A stretch of DNA of 64,000 bases, taken from NCBI GenBank assembly GCA_032690845.1, contig CM064434.1:31898413-31962412 (forward strand), given 5' to 3'. Source of the DNA: Eleusine coracana subsp. coracana. Its lineage: Eukaryota > Streptophyta > Magnoliopsida > Poales > Poaceae. A program made the position numbers and the translations under genes. Shown here one piece after another: positions 45,964 through 56,039 of the stretch (positions are counted from its first letter, which is position 1; each line of letters begins with the position of its first letter). Under the pieces are notes generated by a model. It searched no databases. It saw only the letters and a list, made by a program, of their open reading frames with translations, and was not told the DNA's origin.

Positions 45964-46068
45964 AAAATATAAAGGCAATATCATAGGTAAATGGCCTAAA
46001 TTAGTATCAATTATACTCTAATTACGATAATATTCACATATAAAAGGGGCACTTGGGGAGTGTCAACA
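45964..46068 (-). repeat. 5' LTR of element B, outer piece
   Basis: Resumes the LTR broken at 34,454 and ends GGGGAGTGTCAACA before the TSD gcagt. Confidence 0.8.
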
Positions 46069-46073
46069 GCAGT

Positions 46074-47382
46074 GCCGATCGACCCCGACAGAACAGAAAA
46101 AAGTTTTGGGATAAAGCAAAAGCTTGGTCAAAACCTAAACAAACGAACTCCAAATGATGCGATTTTTGGACCAGTGAATCCTCAACATATTACGACCCTA
46201 ATCATAGAAGATCAACTCAATTGGCTCAAGGAATCAGGACGAATTTCAGATCTTGTGCCAAGAACACCAAAAAGAGGAAGCTTGAGAAATCCATCAAATC
46301 GAACGTGCTAGACCTCTTGATTTGGTCATGGACCTATGTAGGATTGATCTAGCTCATCATAGCATGAAGTTTCCCAAGAAATCCGCCCCAAAAACTCATC
46401 CAGAAAGGAGATCGAAAATTCCCACGAATATAACTCCAAAAATAGGGAAAAAGAGAAATTTGGGATTTAGGGAGAGGAGAAAATCTTGAGCACAAAAATT
46501 TATCTGATATCATAGAAAGGTGCTTACAAGATCTATAGATACAAGGTTTGGAAGCCACTTGAATGGAGTTCTAACACAAGGCTAATGGGGAGAGAGACAC
46601 CTCTTCCACTAGCCTTACCTCTCTTTATATAGGCCTAGGATCTTTTGTCCACATGACCACTCTACCCTTGACCTACGTAACACACCCACCTGCCACTGGG
46701 GGCATAATCCTCCATCTTTCACCTCATCACCCAAATGCCATCAGACGCTTCACATCCTTGCTTCGCCTCGAAGCAAGGTCTGTGATGGTGCCACGTGCAC
46801 CACCAACCACCGCCACCGGTTTTGAGGCCCAAACCGGAAAACCGTCTCGCATGCTTCTCAAAGCGCGACTTCTCGATGTGGACGCGTGTCACCTTGTCCT
46901 GTGATCCTGACCACCGGCAAGTCTCTCTTAGTCCCTGTCCATCGGGCCCCCTTGTCACTTGCACCGGTATCCCACTCGCCTTGACTTGGTCAACACGTCG
47001 TCTTCATCACACCACGGGTTTGAGTCTCAACCACGGAACCGTTCGTGCTTCTCATATCTCCATGTGTATGGTGTGGATCACCCTTGACTCCACCCGGCAT
47101 CCTGATCGTCCGGTCCCAAGTCCCCTACTTGTGCCCGATCCTCTCACCGTTGACTGCCAAGTGGACTCCAGTGACCTACACATCATGAGACAAGCAAACA
47201 CATTTCCCATCTCCTGCAACATCACCAATACCTCCACCAACTCCGGTTAGTCGAAACCATAATCATGCACACACACATGCAATCCCCGGATTCCCGCATT
47301 TCAACTCAAACACCAAATCCGCTCAAGTCAATTACTCATCACATATATTGCAAACCATGGCACATATCCACATGGTTTCTCG
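46074..47382 (-). repeat. 5' LTR of element E, outer piece
   Basis: Matches 3,020-4,322 closely in the same orientation, including the minus-strand TATA (near 46,623-46,632). It ends TGGTTTCTC next to 'ggttttgg', where F resumes. Confidence 0.8.
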
Positions 47383-47387
47383 GTTTT

Positions 47388-49406
47388 GGTGATGAATGAC
47401 AAACATGAAATGTGACTAATATCTACATGAGTGTTGTTCATATAGGAAACCTCTTCTATCTTATGATGATTGTCAATGGCGTCCTTGGCAATTGATGACA
47501 ATGACCATAAGCATGGAGGCTTGTGAACTTGATGGAGTCCAAGGGTTGATGGAGATGGATCAAAGCAGAGAACAAGCTATGGTGCAAGTGTTTGGAGCAC
47601 TTGACTAGTTGTTAGGGCTTTGAGTCCATAGGAAAAACTGGACTATCAAGGGGGTCTAGGTCATTCTCTTAGGTCATGTCTAGTCGGTGATGTGCAAGGT
47701 TGCTCGGTGAAATCATAGGCACTAGGTGACAGTGGAGGAGCCAAGGAGCTGTTGGAATAAGCCAGGAAACAAAGTCAAGCAAGGACGACAAGTTTTGGCT
47801 TCTAGACATAGAGACTAAACAGAGGGGTCAGTGGAGACCGGACTGTATGGTCACTATGGGGAGTTGTCCGGGACTTCCAGCAAGGAGCGAGGAATCTGAC
47901 TATGCAGGAGCTATAGAGACCGGACGGTACAGTTAGGTGACCGGACCGTATGGTCAGTTCAGCTGAGGAACAGTGTAGAGAGGAAGCCAATGTTCTGGAG
48001 TCCGAAGACGATGTCCGATGTGTCAGACATGTCCGACGGTTGTCTAGACCGGACAGTCCGGTATACTAACTGGACTGTCCGGTCAGTATGGAGGAAACAT
48101 CGGACAGAGAGCAATGGCTCTGAAGGAATCGACCGGTGGAGACCGGACTGTCCGGTCTAGACAATGACCGGACTATCCGATCAGTACATCCAGAAAGTTA
48201 TTTCATGGAGCAACGGTTAGTTTGAGGTTGGAGGCCCATATAAACTCATTGGTAGGGTCTTGGAGACTGCCTTTGGCCATTGGGATTGCTGGGAGCATCT
48301 ATTCGGAGCCAAAGGGCCAAGAGAGGAGCACTAGGAGAGGATGTTGGATATCTTGACAGTGCTAGTGGAGAGTAACTTGAGCATTGATGCACATCTAAGG
48401 CTAGAGTGTCCTTGAGGGTGTGATCTAGGTTGTTACTCTTGGTCTATGGTGAGACCTAGACCGGTTAGGTGTCGGTGATCGAGCCTATCGTGATTGGTTG
48501 TGAAGGCCGTCACACGTTTGTACACGGTTTGAGCCCACCGGTGAAAGGGGCATCACTAGTGAGCACCCGTGTCAGCTCGGGGAGTCCGGCAAGTTCTTGA
48601 GGGAGGCGAGCTTGTGCTTTGTGCAGCGGTGACACACACCGTGTCTTCACTTTAGGAGTGACTGTGGGCTCGTGGGCGAGAACTCCACTTGGTGGCAGGA
48701 GGGACCGGGACTCCGACGGGAGTGGTCCAACGAGGAGTAGGGGAAGGCGCTATTCTTCTGAGACCTCGGGAAAAAATATTGAGCCATCTCTTACTCTACT
48801 CCTTACTATGATGCTTTACTTTCCGCATTTACATACCATGCTATTCATGCTTGTGTGCTTACCTTGCTCTAGTTGACTACCTTGTAGACTTGCATGAATA
48901 GGCTTCTTTACTTGCTAGTAGTGCTTAGCCTTCATACTTGATCACTAGCATGTATGAGTTTTTGGCTTGATTGATCACCCTAGTATGTATTGTGCTACCC
49001 ATGCTTGTATGCTTTCTATATGCTTGTTGATCTAGTAGCTTTGCTTGAGTAGAACTCCTTGCTAGCTAGTTGTTTGCTTCCACGTATCTTTGGCAACTAG
49101 CTTGCATAGGAGTTGTATTGCCTTTGTGTGATCCACTAGTATGCTTAGCTTGTTGTTCCTTTCATAGGACTATTATCTTGCTAGTGTGATCACCACTAGG
49201 ATTGCATAGGAGTTGTATTGCCTTTGTGTGATCTACTAGTATGCTTAGGTTGTTGTTCCTTTTATAGGTTCATTTTCTTGCTAGTGTGATCACCACTAGA
49301 ATTGTGTAGGAGTTGTTTTGAGTGGTCGGTTTTAGGAATTGGCGAATTTGGTACATAGTGCGAGTTCCCGATTCACCCCCCCCCCCCTCTCGGTCACTCG
49401 GTACTT
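47388..49406 (+). repeat. 3' LTR of element F, main piece
   Basis: Continues the LTR begun at 2,777 and ends in a 12-C run (49,376-49,387), ctctcggtcactcgg and TACTTTCA, the typical Sirevirus LTR end. Imperfect palindromes of the accgga.(n).tccggt type cluster at about 47,835-48,185. 'catataaactc' near 48,237 may be the promoter. No coding frame is supported in these 2 kb. Confidence 0.75.
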
Positions 49407-50345
49407 TCATGTAGCCTCCTCACTAGTCTCCAAGTAGTCATTGCCCAAATGTCCTCTGTTGCCACAGACCTCGCATGTCATGCGATGGTCTAGAGCTTGT
49501 ACTATGCCCTTCATGGTAGGGTCATCACGGATGTCGAGCCGCTTCAAGATAAGGTCCAGTTTCATGGCGGCAAGTCCATTTCCTTGATTGTTTGCATGCC
49601 TCACGTATGTGGCAAGAGTCGCTTATCACTCTAGCCTTGGTTAGAGACCATCTTCTGAATTAATTCGGTTGCCAGCTTGACGGTGAGTGAGAAGAAGGCA
49701 CCTCCAGTGGTGGCATCAATGTGATGTGGTGGCATCAATGTGATGATGGCTTGAGGTTGTATGTCCATTGTAGAAGTTCTAGATAATAAGCCGTTTATTC
49801 ATTCCATGATGGGGAGAGGCCAGGATGTACTCCTAAAGCCTCTTCCATGCTTCTGGTATCGTTTCTCCAATTGCCTGCTGGAAACTAGAAATTTTTCCTT
49901 GTAAAGTGTTGGTTTTACCCAACGGGAAGAACTTCATGAGGAACACAGTAGAGCATTTCTCATAGGTGTTGATAGCCTCCTTGTTGCCATAAAATCAATT
50001 GCTTGGCCTTCCCTAGCAGCGAGAACAGGAACGGACGGAGCCAAAAGGCATCCGGAGTCACGTTCCTTATGGTAAAGGTGCTGCACGACTCCAAGAACCA
50101 CTGCAAGTGAGCATTGGCGTCCTCATTGGCTTTCCCACAAAATGGGCTAGCCTACACATCATGATCAGACTGATCTTGATCTCAAAGTTTCCGTCCCTGA
50201 TGTCAATCTTGGTTCCAATGAGCACATTACTCATAGTGTGAGCGGAATAGTCCTAGAGAGCCTTCTCAGCCGTTGGCTTAGATATCGGTGGTGCGTTGAT
50301 GACTAGTTGATCTGCAAGCTTAGAATGTCAAGGAGAAGAGATGTT
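49407..50345 (-). pseudogene. gag: Gag relic of element H
   Basis: Minus-strand frames, broken by stops, show a clear Tat/Athila Gag: HLQWFLESCSTFTIRNVTPDAF, RPFLFSLLGKAKQLIYGNKEAI, KFFPLGKTNTLQGKISSFQQ and HHGMN, then a knuckle C-EV-C-GNRG-H-LGND-Y in which the last Cys has become Tyr. The gene is cut at 49,406 by the right end of F, so the rest of H would lie left of the window. Confidence 0.7.
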
Positions 50346-50520
50346 AAGTCTACTTTTCCTTAGAACTCTTTCTGGATTCTCGATGAATGGTCATGCACTA
50401 CCATGTTTTCACACCAAAGGCAGAAAGCATACAAGGATAGCCTGCACAAACAATGACTACCATACAATTCACATGGTCACGTTATTATCAACAATATATA
50501 TATTTATCTATGCCTTTCCT

Positions 50521-50700
50521 GGCAATGGCGCCAAAAATGCTTGTTGACACTTGCTAATGTTTAATAGGATACATCGATATAATCATCCCCGGCAACGGTG
50601 CCAAAAATGCTTGTTGACACTTGGGTAACGTTTACTAAATTACATCAATATAATCATCCCCGGCTAGGTGCCAGAAATGCCTGTGGCACTTCTTAACATC
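50521..50700 (-). repeat. Three tandem units of PBS plus LTR end (70-71 bp)
   Basis: On the plus strand the word ggc(aac/aat/ta)ggygcca.aaatgc.tgt(tg).cac starts at 50,521, 50,591 and 50,662. Each unit joins the Asp-tRNA-type primer site (rc TGGCGCC) to the LTR end (rc ...GTGTCAACA) and is followed by a diverged 30-bp spacer ending aatcatcccc. Only the innermost junction is needed for an element. Confidence 0.75.
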
Positions 50701-51904
50701 GCACCAGACATAATTATAAAGATGCACTTCAGTGTCAATAGAGTAAGTTCCACAAGCATACGGATAATACCATTGTAGCATTTCACTATTGGATTGCTCC
50801 AATAGCTTGTCATTTTTTGTTCTACCATAGGAAGGCTATAGCATAAACATATGATTTTTAATAGTAATGTAGTCATAAAGATTGACATGAATAATCAGAG
50901 CTCATATAGGGGTAAGTATATAATACAGGATAAGGGTAGTGTGACACACAGAGCAATCATTCCTAAAGATAAATAAAGTCCTAAGTCACTAGGGAGTTTA
51001 GTTAGGAAAGCAAAGCTGTATCGCTAATGTTAGTCTACCTATGTAGTTACTTAGTCAAATATTTATAAGCATGGTTATACTAGTTATAGTCTAATGCATT
51101 CAACTCTTCAGATATGGATTCATGCCCGACATACACAAGGCAACTCCATCTTGGACACACGTCGTAACCGAACGTGGAGGAGTACAATGGACAGATAGGG
51201 CTGTCACCACCTACTGCCTACCTCTACAAACTGTGCATTCTGAGGTGATCAATACTAATAAGTAGTCTAAGCACCATGCTTACGTATTTAAGTAGAATCC
51301 TAGCATCAATCAGATACTAGAATCACATTTGGATTAACAAGTACTAAAGCCTACATAATTCTAACCCTACGGATTAACGACTCATGAGCTAAGCATTTTG
51401 AATCCTAATTGGATATCAAACCCCTGTTGAATCATCACAACTAGACTAAAGTATAACTAACATTATAACATTTAGACTATAGTAAATGTATATGACAATC
51501 ATGACAATATGGTCGCAAGTCTATATCATCATGGAAGCATAAAGTCCTATGACATGAATATGATATATAACCAAACAAGGAACACATATCATAAGCATAA
51601 CTATATGGAAGAAATATACTAATTGAATAGAGCAAAGTCATAATAATATAAAAGAGTAAAGGTAAAGATACAAGGGCCATACCAATAATCCTATGACTTG
51701 GAAACTTGAACAAGGCTCCTCCAACACTAAACTCCACTAGGACTAGGAAACTACTAAATAAAAGAGAGAAATGACTAGCTCTTGAGTGTGTGAGTTGGAG
51801 TGGAGTTCTCCCCCTCTATTTATAGGGGACAAAGGATGGTACTGGAGCATAACCACCATGGAACTGCCATGCACCGACCTTGCCAAAGAGCTCAGGAGTT
51901 GACA
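50542..51904 (-). repeat. 5' LTR of element H
   Basis: AT-rich LTR of about 1.36 kb without coding frames; the inner edge is blurred by the iterated units. On the minus strand, a CCTATAAATAG box near 51,817-51,827 may be the promoter. Confidence 0.55.
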
Positions 51905-51934
51905 CGTGGAGGCTCACCCAAAAAAGTCTCAAGA

Positions 51935-52789
51935 TGATGAGAACAGTACACCTATGGATACACACAACACTCCTCCAACTAAGATGAAAGTTCATGTGCA
52001 TCATCTGAATTTACAGATGACTTCGTTTCTAATGTTTCGTTTATGTGATTTTAAGAATAGATTCCTACCTAATGATTTAATTATTGTTAGGAACCATGAA
52101 TATGATGATGACATAGCTGAGGAGGTGATTGGAGGCGTGATGGGCCAGTAAGGACGTCCAAGCCAAGGTGGAAACCCAATCCAAAACTGACTTCGAGTCT
52201 GTTTCGGGGTTTAGGACCAGTCTGCACTGAAACGGACGCCCAGGACGCATACGGACTCGGATTTGGACGTTATATATATGCATGGAAAGATAACAAAAAG
52301 ATCTTTCCAACCCAAGTGGTCCCATATCAAAATTCATCACGAGGCATCAGCAAACGTTAAAACAAGTCGATGTCCAGAATCTGTCCTGGTGCTGCGACAC
52401 CGTAATCGGCCTTTATGCCATGTATCGAGTTGAGCCCACTTAGGGTTTCGTCCAGGGGGTCATGCACGACCCTAGAGTATTCATATACAGCAGCCGCCTC
52501 TTCATTAGGGCTTGGGTTTTGCTTAGATTATTCTGTTAATAACAGTTTTGCCGTTTGATCGGTTTGTGAGATCCCAACTTGTGAGATTCATCGTATACTT
52601 GCAAATTTGTTAGCATTCTTCTTTGTTCTTGCTTGTGTTCTTGATTTGCAGGCAAGGATAAGCCTTCTCGACGAGGTCAATCGTTCTTGAATGGTTGATA
52701 ACCAGAGGAGACGTTGTGCTGCGATTGCGGGGTTCAGAACGTGTCGTTCGGAAGCCGAATTGATTTGTGTATCGCCTCCGCCTTAATCA
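51935..52789 (+). repeat. 5' LTR of element J
   Basis: Starts TGATGAGAACA and ends near ...TTAATCA before the primer-site-like word. The end is inferred, because the similarity to the second copy continues 38 bp further. A ttatatatatgcatgg TATA candidate lies near 52,270. Confidence 0.7.
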
Positions 52790-53021
52790 AGATTATCAGA
52801 ACCTATCGGAAGATTGGGAACCCTTCTGAACAGGCACAAATTTTTGACTCTCGCAATCGTCAGTTCACACTCTCCAAGGTATCCTTTGCTTGTTGTAATT
52901 AAGAACTTTGTAAGGGCTTGGTGAGATGCTTCCATTTTCTTGTTGAGAGTTTCCACCGTTATTACATAGTAGTGATAGGAAAATATATTCTTGTGTGTTT
53001 TCTTGTTTGCTACTAACAATG
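52790..53021 (+). other. Leader of element J with primer-site-like sequence
   Basis: GATTATCAGAACC at 52,791-52,803 resembles the initiator Met-tRNA site TGGTATCAGAGCC. The remainder is an untranslated leader. Confidence 0.45.
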
Positions 53022-54449
53022 ACAGGTTCCAATACTCATGGGAATGAATTGATGGCATATCATGATGATACGAGTGTTGTAGCACAACGAGTGTCCGGTT
53101 CTCAAATGGAGAAGGTAGAGCAAAATCAATTGAACAATTTATTCCAGACTCACTTTGTTGTGAAGGATCGACGTTGTCGTGTCATCATTGATGGAGAGAG
53201 TAGGCACAACATCGCAAGCTTGGAGTTGGTCGAGAAGCTTGGCTTGACCACACAGCCACACCCATGTCCATACTACATCCAATGGGTAAATTCTTGTGGT
53301 AAGATAAAGGTAGATCAAATTGCACGCATTGAATTTTTTATTGGTTCTTACAAGGCTAGTGCAGAATTTGATATAGTACCTATACAAGAATGTCATTTGT
53401 TATTAGGTAAACCTTGGATTTTAACAAATAATGTTTCACATAATGCCATTGCTAATAGCTACTCATTTAAATACAATGGTAGAAGGGTTACTCTTAAACC
53501 TATGACTGCTGCTGAAATTTTAGAAGAGGACCAGCAAAGATTTGAGAGAAGAAAGAATGAACCATTTAGGATGGAATGGGCTATTTCAAATATTGCAACA
53601 CTTCCATCAAAATCTGAATTACTAGAGAATGAACATATTTCTTTGCCTCTTGTTGCAACTAATATATTTCAGCATCTACATAAAGAAGATGATAGTGGGA
53701 AAGATAAAGAATAGGTTGTCGCTTCAGGTAAAAGCTTTCTTGATGTGATGAATTATTCCAATAATCTTGCTGTATTGGAACCTTATAATGACGTTTCTTT
53801 GTTACAAGTTGATTTATCTATTGGTCCTTGTGATAAAGAGGAGTTGTGTGCCAATGCTTCACTTATACCTTTGCCACAACAAATGAATGAGCTTGATGCT
53901 TTTGCTTATGATTCACCTAATGGTGCTGAAATAAAACATTTGATTTTAGTTACATGTGAAAAGGATGAGCAAAAATTGTTGACTTCTCTAAACACTTTGG
54001 GTTATATTGAATTTGATGTTCTTTGTGATCTAAATGACGTTTAGAAGAAAATCTTTTCTCAAACTGAATTTCCTTTATTGACAAGAAATAATTTTCATGC
54101 TATTGGCTATTATGATCATAGAGGTTTGTTTATGGTGCATAGAGTTTATATTTCTTCAACATTGAAACCTCCTTGTGTTGTGCAACTCAATGAGACACTA
54201 GAAAACTGCAATAACAATTGTCATGTCATATCAAGTTTTTCTACTGTTTCTAAGATCACACATTTTCTAACTTGTTATAAGAGTCAGGATGATGTTCATA
54301 CTGCTGGCCAATTTTTCAAAGATGTTGTTCAGTTGTGTGACATGCCTTCTACTGTAGTTTCACATTCTGATGACAATTTTAATAACGCATATAAACATGA
54401 GGTGCTCCCAAGTTTGGGAATAGTTCTATATTTCATATTTCAGATTTGA
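53022..54449 (+). pseudogene. Protease plus shrunken integrase frame of element J
   Basis: One frame of 476 codons from ATG 53,022 to 54,449 is interrupted only by TAG at 53,712-53,714 and TAG at 54,042-54,044. The first part is a gypsy retropepsin (FQTHFVVKDRRCRVIIDGESRHNIAS, then LLLGKPWIL); the family word is DGGS, here DGES, with the Asp kept. The last part (SKITHFLTCYKSQDDVHTAGQFFKDVVQLCDMPSTVVSHSDDNF) aligns with the integrase core around VVDRFSKMAHF...VSDRD, but the catalytic Asp of that word is lost (VSHSD). No RT or RNase H lies between, so about 2 kb of pol was removed in the ancestor. Confidence 0.7.
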
Positions 54450-54499
54450 GACAAATATTGGAAGAAAGAGATGGGATTAAGTCGAGGACGACTCTAATT

Positions 54500-54513
54500 C
54501 AAAAGGGGGAGAA
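54500..54513 (+). other. Polypurine tract of element J
   Basis: aaaagggggagaa directly before the second LTR. Confidence 0.7.
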
Positions 54514-55402
54514 TGATGAGAACATCACACCTATGGATACACACAATACTCCTCCAACTAAGATGAAAGTTCATGTGCATCACCTGAATTTATAGGTGAC
54601 TTCGCTTCTAATGTTTTGTTTATGTGATTTTAAGAATAGATTGCTACCTAATGATTTAATTATTATTAGGAACCATGGAGATGATGGTGACATAGCTGAG
54701 GAGGTGATTGGAGGCGTGATGGGCCAGTAAGGACGTCCAAACCAAGGTGGAAACGCAATCCAAAACCCACTTCGAGTCTGTTTCGGGGCCCAGGACCAGT
54801 CTGCACTAAAACGGACGCCCAGGACGCATACGGACTCGGATTTGGATGTTCTATATATCCATGGAAATATAACGAAAAGATCTTTCCAACCCAAGTGGTC
54901 CCATATCAAAATTAATCACGAGGCGTCGGCAATCGTTGAAACAAGTCGATGTCCAGAATCTGCCCTGGTGATGCGACACCGTAATCGGCCTTTATGCCAT
55001 GTATCGAGTTGAGCCCACTTAGGGTTTCGTCCAGGGGTCATGCACGACCCTAGGGTATTCATATACAGCCTCCGCCTCTTCATTAGGGCTTGAGTTTTGC
55101 TTAGATTATTCTGTTGATAACAGTTTTGCCGTTTGATCGGTTTGTGAGATCCCAACTTGTGAGATTCATCGTATACTTGCAAATTTGGTTGCATTCTTCT
55201 TTGTTCTTGCTTGTGTTCTTGATTTGCAGGCAAGGATAAGCCTTCTCGGCGAGGTCAATCGTTCTTGAACGGTTGATAACTAGAGGAGACGTTGTGCTGC
55301 GATTGCGGGGTTCAGAACGTGTCGTTCGGAAGCTAGATCGATTTGTGTATCACCTCCGCCTTTATCAAGATTATCAGAACCTATCGGAAGATCAGGAACC
55401 CT
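54514..55402 (+). repeat. Second LTR of element J plus 38 bp of internal sequence
   Basis: Matches 51,935-52,827, past the inferred LTR end and through the primer-site-like word, and stops abruptly at ...ggaaccctt. Confidence 0.75.
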
Positions 55403-55737
55403 TGTCCAAATCCGAGTCCGTATGCTTCCTGGGCGTCCGTTTTAGTGCAGACTGGTCCTAGGCCCTGAAACAAACTCGAAGTCGGTTTTGGATTGGGTTT
55501 CCACCTTGGCTTGGATGTCGTTACTGGCCCATCACGCCTCCAATCACCTCCTCAGCTATGTCATCATCATCTCCATGGTTTCTAACAATAATTAAATTAT
55601 TAGGTAGCAATCTATTCTTAAAATCACATAAACAAAACATTAGAAACGAAGTCACCTGTAAATTCAAGTGATGCACATGAACTTTCATCTTAGTTGGAGG
55701 AGTGTTGTGTGTATCCATAGGTGTGATGTTCTCATCA
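55403..55737 (-). repeat. Inverted copy of the LTR start of element J
   Basis: Reverse complement of about 54,514-54,849. It ends at GTTCTCATCA, the exact complement of the LTR start, immediately before the TSD. Confidence 0.85.
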
Positions 55738-55742
55738 CAAGA

Positions 55743-56039
55743 CCTGGTCGGTTGACCTCGGAGTGGGCCCCCCTCGGGGTGTGGTTCCTCGGGGTGGCTG
55801 GTAGGTGGATCCTCTTCTTAAATAAGTGTTCTCCAGAGAAATCCTGTGCATCCACGTATGCAATCCGAGGGAAGTCCAGTTGGTACCGTCTCATTGGTCC
55901 AAATGGTGTTTCCCCGGATTATTCTCCATTTCTCCACATATAATGTATCAAATCCATTCATGCACATGAATCTCCAAGGAAAAGTGGAATCTTATTATTC
56001 CTAACTAACATGCAAGCATGAAATGCTAAGTCTTCCCAC
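55743..56039. other. Unassigned flank of element J
   Basis: Together with 51,905-51,929 this is the sequence into which J inserted. No repeat family, frame or RNA gene was recognised. Confidence 0.5.

Larger units (their letters stand above)
25849..46068 (-). mobile_element. Element B: second copy of the A family, minus strand, carrying TRIM and D
   Basis: Termini TGTTGG...CAACA are flanked by gtagt/gcagt (one transition). On the minus strand the order is a 5' LTR (45,964-46,068 plus 33,822-34,454, interrupted by D), primer site, gag fused to the protease tail, spacer with the TRIM, ATHILA ORF-1-like gene, 3' UTR with purine tract and 3' LTR (25,849-27,356). It matches A over nearly its whole length. 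Its 5' LTR has lost about 730 bp including the promoter, and its protease is deleted, so B is dead. Confidence 0.85.
2823..47382 (-). mobile_element. Element E: Sirevirus copia retrotransposon, minus strand, carrying nested insertions
   Basis: Read on the minus strand, E has a 5' LTR (25,415-25,848 plus 46,074-47,382), a TATCAGAGC-type primer site (25,403-25,413), gag, protease remnant, integrase, RT and RNase H, a 1.3-kb 3' region with several purine tracts, and a 3' LTR (2,823-4,322). The order gag-PR-IN-RT is that of copia, and the LTR end with a C run before 'ctctcgg'-like sequence is typical of Sireviruses. A near-perfect duplication 'gtttt' flanks it (2,818-2,822 and 47,383-47,387), although the exact LTR edge is uncertain by one or two bases. 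Insertions A, G and B with its passengers account for most of its 44.6-kb span. Confidence 0.8.
49407..51904 (-). mobile_element. Element H: Athila/Tat-like gypsy, 5' end only
   Basis: Contains the gag relic, iterated primer-site units (50,521-50,700) and a 5' LTR of about 1.36 kb (TGTCAACTCC...GTGTCAACA on the minus strand). H is the outermost layer of the nested stack seen here. No TSD can be tested because its other end is outside. Confidence 0.6.
51935..55737 (+). mobile_element. Element J: non-autonomous gypsy with inverted terminal LTR copy
   Basis: Exact TSD CAAGA at 51,930-51,934 and 55,738-55,742. The element reads LTR (51,935-about 52,789), primer-site-like GATTATCAGAACC, one damaged frame (protease plus integrase piece), purine tract, second LTR (54,514-about 55,364) with about 38 bp of following internal sequence, and then a reverse copy of the first 335 bp of the LTR (55,403-55,737). 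Both outer ends are therefore the same U3 terminus, TGATGAGAAC and its complement. RT and RNase H are absent. Confidence 0.8.

Noticed and set aside
47835..48190. ACCGGAC-type repeats in F as a satellite.
   Set aside because: Copies are dispersed and imperfect, with no fixed period; they fit LTR palindromic motifs.
55743..56039. A possible host gene in the flank of J.
   Set aside because: No open frame, splice pattern or RNA-gene box was recognised.
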